Source: SABI01 sp028532915 (GTDB lineage Bacteria; Spirochaetota; Spirochaetia; Sphaerochaetales; Sphaerochaetaceae). From it: a stretch of 64,000 bases of DNA. The notes beneath the pieces were generated by a model, which saw only the letters and a list, made by a program, of their open reading frames with translations, made no database searches and was not told the origin of the DNA. Shown here one piece after another: positions 8,735 through 17,968 of this stretch (positions are counted from its first letter, which is position 1; every line of letters starts with the position of its first letter). A program made the position numbers and the translations under genes. The stretch is taken from the NCBI GenBank assembly GCA_963677225.1, contig OY781923.1:1550001-1614000 (forward strand). The letters run 5' to 3'.

Positions 8735-8771
8735 AGCATTTTTTTTGTTATTTTTATAGGAGAAAGATTAC

Positions 8772-9014
8772 ATGGATACAAACACAGTATTTGAAAAAGT
8801 TAAGAGCCTTATTGCAGAAAAATTAGAAATCGAAGATAGCAAAATCACTCTCGATTCTTCATTCAGAAAGGACCTGGGTGCCGACTCTCTCGATACATAC
8901 GAACTCGTGTATGCTATTGAAGAAGAATTAGGTGTTTCTATTCCTGATGAGAAAGCAAATGACTTTGAAACTGTACGGGATGCAGTAGATTTCTTATCTA
9001 CACTTCTCAAATAG
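8772..9014 (+). CDS. acpP: Acyl carrier protein
   Basis: This 80-residue acidic protein carries the growing acyl chain in fatty acid synthesis. The 4'-phosphopantetheine attachment serine lies in GADSLDTYEL near residue 38. The helix pattern and the PDEKANDFETV segment are standard. AGGAGAAAG precedes the ATG. It lies between rpmF and rnc. The hairpin that would terminate its mRNA appears to lie inside the first codons of rnc. Confidence 0.96.
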   Translation: MDTNTVFEKVKSLIAEKLEIEDSKITLDSSFRKDLGADSLDTYELVYAIEEELGVSIPDEKANDFETVRDAVDFLSTLLK

Positions 9015-9026
9015 TTTATCTCTAGT

Positions 9027-9773
9027 ATGACTAGATCTTCTAAGAATACTACATACGGAGAAGCTCCCAGTGTCTCTACAGAGAGAAGACGGGAGCTTTC
9101 TTTGTTTGAAAAACAGGCGAACATACGTTTTAAAAACATATCATTGCTCAATCTGGCCTTCTCGCACCGTTCTTTTGCCAATGAATCGCATGAATCTGTA
9201 GACAATAATGAGAGACTCGAATTCCTTGGTGACAGTGTTCTGGGTCTTGTTGTTGCCGACTGGCTGTTTGTGAATCTTCCCGATCTTGATGAAGGTGATT
9301 TTTCAAGAATCAAATCTTTTGTTGTTTCAGAGGATTCACTCGCTGAGATTGCAAAAACTTTGAGAGTCGATAATTTCATCCTCATAGGAAAAGGGGAGGA
9401 GTTCAGCGGCGGCAGAGGGAAGAAAGCTCTTCTTGCCGACTGTATGGAGGCAATCTTCGGTGCCTACTACCTAGATTCTGGGTTCAAAGCTGCGACCGAA
9501 CTCATTCAACGCCTTCTTGTACCGCAGATTCACACGGTACTTGAGAACAAGCACCGAAAGGATTACAAGACACTGCTTCAGGAATTCGTTCAGAAGAAAT
9601 ATAAGACCTATCCGAAATATCAGGTGGTGAAGAAGACCGGACCCGAACATGACAACACCTTCTACGTGGAAGTGATCATCCAGAAAAAGAGTTTCGGCCC
9701 CGGTTGCGGGAACAATAAGAAAGAGGGTGAACAGGCTGCCGCAAAAATCGCCTTTGAGGCTCTGTCACACTAA
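9027..9773 (+). CDS. rnc: Ribonuclease III
   Basis: RNase III cleaves double-stranded RNA, including rRNA precursors. The catalytic signature NERLEFLGDSVLGLVV runs from residue 61, and the second acidic pair is in LLADCMEAIFGAYYLDSG near residue 140. A double-stranded-RNA-binding domain fills about residues 175-248 and ends KKEGEQAAAKIAFEAL. The first 27 residues are an extension with no good ribosome site before ATG 9027. TTG 9102, with GGGAG 6 bases upstream, is an alternative start giving 223 residues. I keep the longer form because ERRREL looks like the first helix of related enzymes (weak memory-based inference). It converges on cca with a 9-base overlap. Confidence 0.93.
   Translation: MTRSSKNTTYGEAPSVSTERRRELSLFEKQANIRFKNISLLNLAFSHRSFANESHESVDNNERLEFLGDSVLGLVVADWLFVNLPDLDEGDFSRIKSFVVSEDSLAEIAKTLRVDNFILIGKGEEFSGGRGKKALLADCMEAIFGAYYLDSGFKAATELIQRLLVPQIHTVLENKHRKDYKTLLQEFVQKKYKTYPKYQVVKKTGPEHDNTFYVEVIIQKKSFGPGCGNNKKEGEQAAAKIAFEALSH
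9061..9109 (+). terminator. Hairpin with T-rich tail inside the rnc 5' end, possible acpP terminator
   Basis: AAGCTCCC (9061-9068) pairs with GGGAGCTT (9091-9098), and an inner GTC/GAC with a few further pairs extends the stem. TCTTTGTTTG follows. It looks like a terminator for acpP but lies inside the annotated rnc reading frame. The right arm also contains the GGGAG that could serve the alternative rnc start at 9102. Confidence 0.5.
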
Positions 9774-11120
9774 TCTTATCCGCTCATTATAGAAATTCAA
9801 TGCAATTTCAAGCAGATGTTCTCTCGTGTTCATTGAAGGGTCGTTGAGTACCGTTTCCAGCAGCTCGTTGAGAACAAGTCCCATCGTTTTGTTCTTCGGT
9901 ATCCCTGCCATTGCCAGATCATTACCGTTTACAGCGAGGTCTTTGACTGTGAAGACGTTTTTCAGTTCGATTTCTCGCTGTATTCTCTTGGAAAACTCAA
10001 TGAGATTAGCTGGTTTCGCCATGCCATCGGTTCCGATCTGATCGGCTGTGCGCAGAGCGAACAGATCATCGATCTGATCGATCGATACCTTGCAGATGAA
10101 ACGTCGTACAGCCGCATCTGTCCAGTCACTGGTGTAATGGAACATATGATGTTCGATAAGATGAAGAACTTTCTGCATCTGCTGACGCGAACATTTGAGA
10201 CGCAGCATGATATCTTTTGCCATCTTTACCGATTCAGCCTCATGTCTGTGGAAGGTCACTTCTCCGTTCTCATCTACTTTCCTGACCACGCTCTTTCCGA
10301 TATCATGCAGCAGAGCAGCGAGCCTCACCAGAGGCTTGTTTCGAGGTGCGGCATCACAGCTGTAAAATCCGTGTTCCATAACAGAATAGCGATGCATCCC
10401 TTTCTGGGTGATGTTTTCACCCATTGAGATCTCAGGGAAAAGCAATTCCAGTATTTTCGTTTCATGCATCAGAGAGAAGGCTATCGACGGCTTTCTCGAT
10501 TCAAGGATCTTGAACAGTTCGATATGAATACGTTCTCCGGAGACATGTTTCAGCAGCGGATGGAGTTTTTTTATTGCCTCTTTTGTCTTTTCTTCGATTG
10601 TAAACTCAAGGGAACAGCTGAACCGTATCGCTCTGAGCATTCTCAGAGCATCTTCAGTGAACCGTTTTTCAGGATCTCCTATAGCACGGACGATCCTTTT
10701 TTTCAGGTCGGCGATCCCTTCATGAAGATCTATAAGCTCGTTGGTTGACACATCAACGGCAAGAGCATTGATTGTGAAATCACGTCGTTTGAGATCCTCC
10801 TCAATGTTCGCAATGAACGAAACATTCTTCGGATGACGGGAATCAAGGTATTCATCATCGATTCTGAAGGTTGTCACCTCATAACTATCTCCCGCGAACA
10901 TGACTGTCACAGTTCCGTGATCGATACCGGTCGGAATAACATGTGAGAAAAGAGACATGACCTGCTGAGGTGTTGCATCAGTCGCAAAATCGTAATCAGT
11001 CACGTTTCTGCTGATAGCCCAGTCACGGACAGCACCGCCTACTACATAGAGCGAGTAACCGTTTTCGAAAAAAGGTTTTGCAAATCTTGAGATCTTTCTG
11101 GAAATCGGAAATCTTTTCAT
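9765..11120 (-). CDS. cca: CCA-adding tRNA nucleotidyltransferase with HD domain
   Basis: This enzyme builds or repairs the 3' CCA of tRNAs; both tRNA genes in this window lack an encoded CCA. The class II nucleotidyltransferase head shows YVVGGAVRDW near residue 25 and the metal motif DYDFATDATP near 43. RRDFTINALAVD and the RAIRFSCSLEF helix region follow. An HD domain is seen in RLAALLHDIGKS near residue 245 with EHHMF further on. At 451 residues it matches the HD-containing bacterial type. A tail-to-tail overlap of 9 bases with rnc leaves no room for a terminator. A poly(A) polymerase role is less likely because pcnB is separate. Confidence 0.92.
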   Translation of the reverse strand: MKRFPISRKISRFAKPFFENGYSLYVVGGAVRDWAISRNVTDYDFATDATPQQVMSLFSHVIPTGIDHGTVTVMFAGDSYEVTTFRIDDEYLDSRHPKNVSFIANIEEDLKRRDFTINALAVDVSTNELIDLHEGIADLKKRIVRAIGDPEKRFTEDALRMLRAIRFSCSLEFTIEEKTKEAIKKLHPLLKHVSGERIHIELFKILESRKPSIAFSLMHETKILELLFPEISMGENITQKGMHRYSVMEHGFYSCDAAPRNKPLVRLAALLHDIGKSVVRKVDENGEVTFHRHEAESVKMAKDIMLRLKCSRQQMQKVLHLIEHHMFHYTSDWTDAAVRRFICKVSIDQIDDLFALRTADQIGTDGMAKPANLIEFSKRIQREIELKNVFTVKDLAVNGNDLAMAGIPKNKTMGLVLNELLETVLNDPSMNTREHLLEIALNFYNERIRLV

Positions 11121-11163
11121 CCCGACTATGCTACAAGTGAGACAACAGGTGTGTCAATATAGA

Positions 11164-11192
11164 TTGAACAATCAGGATAAAATGTCTATTAT
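11164..11192 (+). promoter_or_regulatory. Sigma-70-type promoter of ileS
   Basis: TTGAAC (11164-11169) and TATTAT (11187-11192) are 17 bases apart, about 65 bases before the ileS ATG. I see no T-box leader in this region. Activity is inferred. Confidence 0.6.
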
Positions 11193-11256
11193 AGACCTCT
11201 AGATAAAAAATATATTCAGTGAACGCAATATATACATTGATTCAGGAGCTCTAACT

Positions 11257-14200
11257 ATGTTTAATCCCGTTGATACAAAGGTCGACTTTCCAAAGATGGA
11301 GGAAAAAATCCAGCAGTTCTGGGAAGATTATGACATCTACCGGAAATCTGTAGAAAACCGCAGTGCAGATAACGAATACGTCTTCTATGATGGCCCTCCC
11401 TTCGCAACGGGACTTCCTCATTTCGGCCACCTTGTTCCCGGAACGATAAAAGACCTCTATCCCCGGTATCAGACGATGAAAGGAAAGAGGGTCAACAGAC
11501 GCTTCGGATGGGACTGCCACGGTCTTCCGGTCGAGTATGAGATCGAGAAGACTCTGGGTATCAGCGGTCATAACGCGATCGAGGAATACGGAGTCGCGAA
11601 ATTCAATGAACAGTGCCGTTCGATCGTTCTGCGATATACGCAGGAATGGCAGTCGACAATCTCCAGAATGGGACGCTGGGTCGATTTCGAGCATGGTTAC
11701 CGAACGATGGACACCTCCTATATGGAATCGATATGGTGGGTGTTCAAGACTCTGTATGAGAAGGGATTCATCTATGAAGGCTACAACATTCTCCCTTACT
11801 CTCCCGCCTTGGCGACTCCGCTGTCCAACTTCGAGGTCAATCTCGGCGGATACAAGGATGTAACAGATCAGGCTGTGACGGTACGGTTCGCCATAGATTC
11901 GATGGAAGATACCTATTTCCTCGCCTGGACGACTACACCGTGGACACTTCCTTCCAATCTGGCTCTGGCTCTGGGGCCGGATATCACCTATGTGAAGGTG
12001 AAGGATCTTCAGGAGGGGGTCTGTTATATACTCGGTGAAGAGAGACTCGTCAACTATTTCAAAGATCCTGCTTCATATGAGATCGTAGAACGCTACAAAG
12101 GTCGTGACCTTGCCGGGATGACATATGAGCCGCTGTTCCCGTATTTTGCCTCACTGAAAGACAGTGGTGCATTCATTACCGTCTTAGGTGATTATGTCAC
12201 CACCGAGGATGGCTGCGGGATCGTACATACGGCACCCGGTTTCGGTGAAGATGACTATCAGGTTCTCAGAGGAACGGGTATTCCGGTCGTCTGTCCGATC
12301 GACGACGATGCCAGATTCACCTCCGAGGTTTCAGATTTCGAGGGTATCTTCGTCAAGGATGCCGATTCAAAGATCATCGCCTACCTTAAGGAGCAGGGAA
12401 AACTGGTGAAAAGGGAGAACTACCTTCACTCCTATCCGTTCTGCTACAGAACCCACACTCCGCTGATTTACAGAGCTATGTCGTGCTGGTACGTTGATGT
12501 GACCAAACTGAAACAGACGATGCTTGACAGTAACGAACAGATCTACTGGATGCCCAATCATCTCAAGCATGGAAGATTCGGTAAGTGGCTTGAAGGGGCG
12601 AGAGACTGGGCGATAAGCCGTAACAGATTCTGGGGTAATCCGATCCCTGTTTGGAAATGTGATAATTCCGATTACGTTGAAGTCATCGGCAGCATTGATG
12701 AACTCGAGAAAAAGAGCGGCGTGAGAGTAAAGGATCTTCACAAACACTTCGTTGATGACATCACCTGGAGCTCTCCCGACGGGAAGGGGACGATGCGCAG
12801 GATCCCCGATGTTCTCGACTGCTGGTTCGAATCGGGCTCTATGCCGTATGCACAGAATCACTATCCCTTTGAGAACAAAGAATTCGTAGAAGAACATTTT
12901 CCCGCGGATTTCATCTGTGAGGGACTTGATCAGACGAGAGGATGGTTCTATACGCTGGTCATCATCGGGTCTGCGTTATTCGAGAAACCTGCCTTCTACA
13001 ACTGTGTCACAAACGGTATCGTTTTGAACAGTGACGGCAAGAAAATGTCGAAATCCCTCAGGAACTATACCGATCCGATGGAGATCGTGAATCACTACGG
13101 TGCAGATGCACTCAGGTTCACACTGATGAACAGTGCGGCAACCCGTGCAGAGGATCTGAAATTCAGTGAAGACGGTGTGAAAGAAGTTCTCAAGACTCTC
13201 ATCATTCCGCTATGGAATGCATATTCTTTCTTTGTCACCTATGCCAATATCGATGAGTATGAGGTGTCAAAAACATCCTTCGAGGATCTGAAAAACCCGA
13301 TGGACCGATGGATAGTATCTCTCAGTCAGTCGCTTGTTGAGGAAGTCACTCAGGCCTGGGATGCATATGAGACTCAGAAAGGGACTTCGGCGATAGTCTC
13401 GTTCATCGATTCTCTCAACAACTGGTACATCAGAAGAAGCAGAAGAAGATTCTGGAGGTCAGAGAATGATGTCGATAAGAAACAGGCCTATGATACACTC
13501 TATAAAGTCCTGCAGACCGTAGTAGCGGTCGGAGCGCCTGTCATTCCGTTTACCACAGAAGAAATCTATAGAAATCTGCGCACTCAGGAGATGGAAGAAT
13601 CGGTGCATCTCAGCGATTTCCCGAATTACCGTGAGCAGGAGAGAGACACTGACCTGGAACGTCAGATGGCGATCACCCGTCAGGCTATCACCATGGGAAG
13701 ATCACTGCGTTCCATCCACAACCTCAAAATCAGACAGCCGCTCTCCACACTCTATCTGGTGACTATCGATGATACTGAAAGAGAGATCCTTTCTTCGATG
13801 AGCTCCATCATCAAAGAGGAGCTCAACGTGAAGAACATCATGATACAGAAAGATGAGAGTTCTCTGGTAACATATGATGCCAAGGCGAATTTCAAAGTTC
13901 TCGGCAAACAGCTGGGAAAATCGATGAAAGAGGTCGCCTCTCTCATCAGCTCTTTCAGCAGTGAGACCATTGACAATCTCCTGAAAGGGGAGAGTTATGT
14001 TCTTGCATATTCACAGGGTGAGATATCCATTTCTATTGACGACATCATCGTATCAAGAAACGAGATGGCTCATAAGAAGATCATCAACGAAGGACAGCTT
14101 ACCGTAGGGTTTGACACCGAGATCACCCGTGAGCTCTATCTGGAAGGTATAGCGAGAGATATCGTTCGCGGTGTGCAGAATCTGAGAAAAGAGAAGGATT

Positions 14201-14388
14201 TTGATGTCTCTGACAGAATCCATCTTTCGATACAGGGTAATTCGAACGTGAATGATGCTGTGGCTCTTTTCGGAGAGTATATCTCCAGAGAGACACTTGC
14301 ACAGACTCTCAATGAGAGGGAAATCTCAGGCTCATCATCGATAACATGCGGTGATGAAGAATCTTCGATATCGATCGAGAGAATATAG
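11257..14388 (+). CDS. ileS: Isoleucyl-tRNA synthetase, eukaryotic-like long type
   Basis: Charges tRNA-Ile. The class I signature is HFGH (residues 55-58, within YDGPPFATGLPHFGH) and KMSKS is at 596-600. WAISRNRFWGNPIP and the DVLDCWFESGSMPYAQ motif are typical of the family. At 1043 residues, with the FATGLPHFGH form and a long C-terminus, it belongs to the eukaryote-like IleRS clade (IleS2 type). That clade is often poorly inhibited by mupirocin; resistance here is only inferred. ATG 11257 has AGGAGCT upstream. A lipoprotein gene starts 9 bases after the stop. Confidence 0.96.
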   Translation: MFNPVDTKVDFPKMEEKIQQFWEDYDIYRKSVENRSADNEYVFYDGPPFATGLPHFGHLVPGTIKDLYPRYQTMKGKRVNRRFGWDCHGLPVEYEIEKTLGISGHNAIEEYGVAKFNEQCRSIVLRYTQEWQSTISRMGRWVDFEHGYRTMDTSYMESIWWVFKTLYEKGFIYEGYNILPYSPALATPLSNFEVNLGGYKDVTDQAVTVRFAIDSMEDTYFLAWTTTPWTLPSNLALALGPDITYVKVKDLQEGVCYILGEERLVNYFKDPASYEIVERYKGRDLAGMTYEPLFPYFASLKDSGAFITVLGDYVTTEDGCGIVHTAPGFGEDDYQVLRGTGIPVVCPIDDDARFTSEVSDFEGIFVKDADSKIIAYLKEQGKLVKRENYLHSYPFCYRTHTPLIYRAMSCWYVDVTKLKQTMLDSNEQIYWMPNHLKHGRFGKWLEGARDWAISRNRFWGNPIPVWKCDNSDYVEVIGSIDELEKKSGVRVKDLHKHFVDDITWSSPDGKGTMRRIPDVLDCWFESGSMPYAQNHYPFENKEFVEEHFPADFICEGLDQTRGWFYTLVIIGSALFEKPAFYNCVTNGIVLNSDGKKMSKSLRNYTDPMEIVNHYGADALRFTLMNSAATRAEDLKFSEDGVKEVLKTLIIPLWNAYSFFVTYANIDEYEVSKTSFEDLKNPMDRWIVSLSQSLVEEVTQAWDAYETQKGTSAIVSFIDSLNNWYIRRSRRRFWRSENDVDKKQAYDTLYKVLQTVVAVGAPVIPFTTEEIYRNLRTQEMEESVHLSDFPNYREQERDTDLERQMAITRQAITMGRSLRSIHNLKIRQPLSTLYLVTIDDTEREILSSMSSIIKEELNVKNIMIQKDESSLVTYDAKANFKVLGKQLGKSMKEVASLISSFSSETIDNLLKGESYVLAYSQGEISISIDDIIVSRNEMAHKKIINEGQLTVGFDTEITRELYLEGIARDIVRGVQNLRKEKDFDVSDRIHLSIQGNSNVNDAVALFGEYISRETLAQTLNEREISGSSSITCGDEESSISIERI

Positions 14389-14397
14389 GAGCCAGAT

Positions 14398-15303
14398 GTG
14401 AGAAAGATCAAGACCATATGTGCAGTGTCTCTGGTCTCGTTGCTGTTTTTGACTTCATGTGTTCACCATACACCGTTCGTGCAGGAACATTACTTCGAGG
14501 CGATGGGAGATGAAGGGGAGGTCGTTATGACCTTCTCTGTCGAAGATGCATCAAGGATCATTGACATGTCGGATGCTGAAACCGGGATCTTCTCCGCCCT
14601 GCTCAAACGTGTCGACCGTGTTTCGTTCGCTTTGTACAATCAGTCAAAGAGTGAAGACTCTTCGCTTTCAGATTATTCTTTCTACGGAGGAGCCGAGGGG
14701 AATATTCCGAGTTTTCTCACCAATACATCGCTGCTTTACAGCAAAGAGTGGGATAAGATCGAAGAAGAAGAGAATCACTACTACCGAAATGACTATCTGG
14801 GGCTCGATGTCTATTCTCCAAAGAGCGGACTGCTGTTGTTCGCCTCCGATGAATACATGAAAGCCTACAACGACACGTATAAAGAACGTACGAAAAAGAT
14901 CGAATCAGGACTGGCCAATAGAATGGCCGACGGACTCTTCGGTGTCTATATCAGATCCCCGCAGACTATGATCGACATCGGAATCGAAATTCCTCAGGCC
15001 GTGCTGTCGAAAACATTGTCGATCATGCTGGTATTCGAAGAAGATGATGAACAGAATATCGTTCTCAATGGTGAAATCACGATGGAAAGCGACAAATTGG
15101 CCAAATCACTTTCCATTTTACTCAAGAGTAGTTATATTAGCACCAAGAGAAGAAACAGAGAACCGTTGGGTGATCTGACCGGTTTGTTCACACTTGATGA
15201 GAATAAAGTCTCTATAGCGAATATGCTGATGAATGACCAGCAGATCGAAAGTATTACGGGTCTTTTCTCTCCATTGACCACCTTAGCTGCAGGAGAAAGA
15301 TAA
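14398..15303 (+). CDS. Putative lipoprotein of unknown function
   Basis: I do not recognise the family. The protein begins with a lipoprotein signal: basic VRKIK, a hydrophobic stretch, then lipobox LTSC with C21 as the predicted lipidated cysteine. The remaining 280 residues are acidic and probably periplasm- or surface-exposed. No membrane segment or repeat is obvious. GTG is the start because TAGGAGCC lies 6 bases upstream and any earlier ATG is stopped at once. It appears to be co-transcribed with ileS and with the fmdB-like gene one base downstream. Confidence 0.85.
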   Translation: MRKIKTICAVSLVSLLFLTSCVHHTPFVQEHYFEAMGDEGEVVMTFSVEDASRIIDMSDAETGIFSALLKRVDRVSFALYNQSKSEDSSLSDYSFYGGAEGNIPSFLTNTSLLYSKEWDKIEEEENHYYRNDYLGLDVYSPKSGLLLFASDEYMKAYNDTYKERTKKIESGLANRMADGLFGVYIRSPQTMIDIGIEIPQAVLSKTLSIMLVFEEDDEQNIVLNGEITMESDKLAKSLSILLKSSYISTKRRNREPLGDLTGLFTLDENKVSIANMLMNDQQIESITGLFSPLTTLAAGER

Positions 15304-15304
15304 A

Positions 15305-15538
15305 ATGCCTTATTATGAGTATGAATGTGAAACATGTAAAAAAAGATTCGAGGTGTTCCAGAGTATGAATGACGAACCTCTGACAGAATGCCCGACATGT
15401 TCATCTCCGGTGAGGAGAGTTTTCAATCCCAGTTCCGTGATATTCAAAGGCAGCGGATTCTATTGCAACGATTCGAAATCTAAGAACCCGGCTGCCTCTC
15501 AAGAGAAGAGCTCATCTTCCAGTTCGAAATCTTCCTGA
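15305..15538 (+). CDS. FmdB-family zinc-ribbon protein
   Basis: This 77-residue protein starts MPYYEYECETCKKRFEVFQS, the classic FmdB/CxxC_CXXC_SSSS form. A second CxxC pair is in ECPTCSSPVRRVF near residue 32, and GSGFYCNDSK follows. A Ser/Lys-rich tail ends the protein, as is usual. The family is widespread but its molecular role is not settled, so a regulatory function should not be assumed. It is the last gene of the ileS unit and converges on thiI. Confidence 0.92.
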   Translation: MPYYEYECETCKKRFEVFQSMNDEPLTECPTCSSPVRRVFNPSSVIFKGSGFYCNDSKSKNPAASQEKSSSSSSKSS

Positions 15539-15549
15539 ATTGAGACTTC

Positions 15550-16716
15550 TTACAGTTTGATGATCTCTTCATCTTTACAGGCTTGTTCGATGAGATCGTC
15601 CATATCGACGTGTGAGAGACTCTGATACATTCTCTCTTTATCGGGACGTACGAGGGGGTGTTTCGGACTGAAGAGAGTACAGCAGTCTTCGTAGGGAAGA
15701 ATCGATGTCTCAAAGGTTCCTATTGTTCTGCTGACCTTGATGATCTCCTCCTTGTCGAGCCCTATCAGGGGTCTGAGCACCAGCAGCGGTGAGATGCTGT
15801 CGGTGAATGACAGACTCTGAAGTGTCTGGGAAGCAACCTGGGAAAGAGCTTCACCTGTGACTATCGCTTCACAGTTGTTATCAGCAGCTATCTTTTCTGC
15901 AATTTTCATCATAGCGGCTCTCATCAGCAGTGTCTGCTCCTCTTCTCTTCCTTTCTCTTTTATCTTGAGCTGGACGTCCGTGAAGGGGATGATATGAAGA
16001 GTGATCCCTTCAAGGTAGCTGTTGAGAATCTTCGCAAGCGATATAACTTTCTCTTTAGCCTCATCACTCGTGTACGGATATGCATGGAAATAGATAGCCT
16101 CCTGATGGACACCTCGTTTAGCCATATACCAGCCTGCGACGGGAGAGTCGATCCCTCCGCTGAGCATCAGCAGAGCCTTCCCTGCGGTTCCCACGGGCAG
16201 TCCACCCTGTCCGGGTACTTCGTAGGGGTGGATGTAGGCTGCATCCCTGATTTCCACCTTCACGACACAGTCTGGATTGTGAACATCGACTTTCAGATCA
16301 TCGTGTGCCATCAGTATTGCATGCCCCACCTCTTTCGAAATGTCGTAGGATTTGAGATAGAATGATTTGTCCGACCGGACACTCTCCACCTTGAATGTTT
16401 TTATACTTCTCGGTCGTTTTTCTTTATCCATGATCGAAACAGCCGAAGCGAGGATGGACTCGAGATCTTTTTCGCATCTGATTGCCTGCGAATAAGCGAC
16501 GATGCCGAAGGTCTTGGAAAGCACGTTGTGAATGTGTTCTACGGGACAATCCTTTTCGACTTCAATGAACAGCCGTCCTTTCTGCTTCTTCACCGTATTT
16601 CTATACGGGCGGAGCTTGTATTTGATGTTCATCTTCAATTTCTTCTCAAAAAAATCTCTGTTCTGTCCTTTCAGCGAAATTTCGCCCAATCGTGCAAGAA
16701 ACGTATGTTTTTCCAT
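15550..16716 (-). CDS. thiI: tRNA sulfurtransferase ThiI
   Basis: ThiI makes 4-thiouridine at position 8 of tRNA and may contribute sulfur to thiamine. The N-terminal ferredoxin-like and THUMP regions begin FLARLGEISLKGQNRDFFE. The PP-loop SGGIDSPVAGW lies near residue 184. The 388-residue length lacks the C-terminal rhodanese domain found in E. coli ThiI, as in many bacteria, so persulfide transfer probably uses an internal cysteine such as the one in the EDCCTLF segment. It is 15 bases downstream of an IscS-type desulfurase, the expected sulfur donor. Confidence 0.95.
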   Translation of the reverse strand: MEKHTFLARLGEISLKGQNRDFFEKKLKMNIKYKLRPYRNTVKKQKGRLFIEVEKDCPVEHIHNVLSKTFGIVAYSQAIRCEKDLESILASAVSIMDKEKRPRSIKTFKVESVRSDKSFYLKSYDISKEVGHAILMAHDDLKVDVHNPDCVVKVEIRDAAYIHPYEVPGQGGLPVGTAGKALLMLSGGIDSPVAGWYMAKRGVHQEAIYFHAYPYTSDEAKEKVISLAKILNSYLEGITLHIIPFTDVQLKIKEKGREEEQTLLMRAAMMKIAEKIAADNNCEAIVTGEALSQVASQTLQSLSFTDSISPLLVLRPLIGLDKEEIIKVSRTIGTFETSILPYEDCCTLFSPKHPLVRPDKERMYQSLSHVDMDDLIEQACKDEEIIKL

Positions 16717-16731
16717 TTCAGGTAATCCTTC

Positions 16732-17886
16732 CTATCTGTTGAAATAACTGCACACATCCGCTATATCCGAAACGAGGGTGTCGATATCCGAAAACGTATG
16801 GTGGCGGGAGAACGAGAGCCTGAAGGCTCCCCGTGTCAGATCCTTGTCGAATCCGCTGATCTGCTGCGGCCAGCTGTATGCTGCGTGACGGGAATTGTTC
16901 GAACAGGCGCTGGTCGTCGATAAGGCATATCCTTTATCATATAAGAGCCGTGTGAAAACCTCTGAAGGAACATTCCTATCTGCAATAGATATGATATTCG
17001 GTGCTGCTGGAGTGTTGCCGTCGATCGACGGAGAGAGCATAGTGATTCTCCGGTCTGCACGAATTGACTGTTCGAAACGGGTTCGAAGTGCTTTCAGATG
17101 TTGTTTGTCCGATTCCATCGCTTGTTCGAGAGCATAGGCCATAGCGCTGATGGACGGCAGAGCCTGCGTTCCGGGACGAAGTCCATTTTCCTGATTGCCC
17201 CCGTTTGAGAGTGCTCTGAGGGGAAAGCGGTTTCGCACATACAGTACCCCCGTACCCCGGGGACCTTCGAACTTATGGGCCGAACAGCCTGCTGTATCCA
17301 CCTGTAGAGAGTTCAAAGAGAAGTCGATCTTTCCGACGGCCTGAGAAATGTCGCAATGAAGGTGAATAGAACAATTGAACTCTATTTCCTTCTCTTTTAC
17401 AACCGAAGAGATTTCCTCTATCTGCTGTACCGTGCCGAGAATGTTGTGAACCAGAAGAACGAAGACGGCGACACAATCAGAAGTGATCTGCTGAGCGAGC
17501 TGTTGGGGATTCACATATCCTTCAGGAGCGCTGATTATCTTCCAGGTGAACCCCTGGTCCTCGAAAAAGGCTTTGTATCGGGCTATCGAAGGGTGCTCGA
17601 GAGCACTCACGAGAATCGTTCCTCGCTTTTTCTTCCACAAAAGGTTGTGAAGAGCGATCGAATTGCTCTCGGTCGCTCCGCTGGTGAAGAAGATTTCGGA
17701 ACTTTCCACACGAAAGAGTGATGCTACCTTTTCCCGCTGTCTTTCAAGTTCCTTATGCGCCAGTTTTCCGGCCTGATATGCAGAGGAGGGATTTGCCGAA
17801 AAATCACGGACAGTTCTGCTATATATTTCCAGCGCACCATCGCTCATCTGCGTGGTCGCTGCATTGTCATAATATCGATTGATCAT
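16732..17886 (-). CDS. Cysteine desulfurase, IscS/NifS family
   Basis: A PLP enzyme that takes sulfur from cysteine to an enzyme persulfide. YYDNAATTQMS opens the protein and FFTSGATESN lies near residue 67. EHPSI contains H97. K205 in CSAHKFEGPRGTG is the predicted PLP lysine, and C328 in STTSACSNNSR is the predicted catalytic cysteine. The 384 residues match the NifS/IscS group. It is directly upstream of thiI, suggesting dedicated sulfur supply for tRNA thiolation. No iscU or iscR lies nearby, so a general Fe-S role is uncertain. A 17-bp palindrome lies just upstream. Confidence 0.93.
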   Translation of the reverse strand: MINRYYDNAATTQMSDGALEIYSRTVRDFSANPSSAYQAGKLAHKELERQREKVASLFRVESSEIFFTSGATESNSIALHNLLWKKKRGTILVSALEHPSIARYKAFFEDQGFTWKIISAPEGYVNPQQLAQQITSDCVAVFVLLVHNILGTVQQIEEISSVVKEKEIEFNCSIHLHCDISQAVGKIDFSLNSLQVDTAGCSAHKFEGPRGTGVLYVRNRFPLRALSNGGNQENGLRPGTQALPSISAMAYALEQAMESDKQHLKALRTRFEQSIRADRRITMLSPSIDGNTPAAPNIISIADRNVPSEVFTRLLYDKGYALSTTSACSNNSRHAAYSWPQQISGFDKDLTRGAFRLSFSRHHTFSDIDTLVSDIADVCSYFNR

Positions 17887-17918
17887 GATCCCTATTGTGA
17901 TAAAAACGCCGTCAATTT

Positions 17919-17960
17919 ACAAGGGGTCCCCTTGTGGGAATGGCATATAGGATGTATATA
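17919..17960. promoter_or_regulatory. Perfect 17-base palindrome between iscS-like gene and aroB, overlapping divergent promoter elements
   Basis: ACAAGGGG-T-CCCCTTGT (17919-17935) is an exact inverted repeat. TTGTGG (17932-17937) and TATATA (17955-17960), 17 bases apart, form a candidate aroB promoter. On the other strand TTGTAA followed 17 bases later by CACAAT could serve the desulfurase. Both -35 elements overlap the palindrome, which makes an operator likely (inference). Confidence 0.55.
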
Positions 17961-17968
17961 TGTAGGGT

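Noticed and set aside
11121..11256. T-box leader before ileS
   Set aside because: No T-box conserved sequence and no long structured leader; only a simple promoter.
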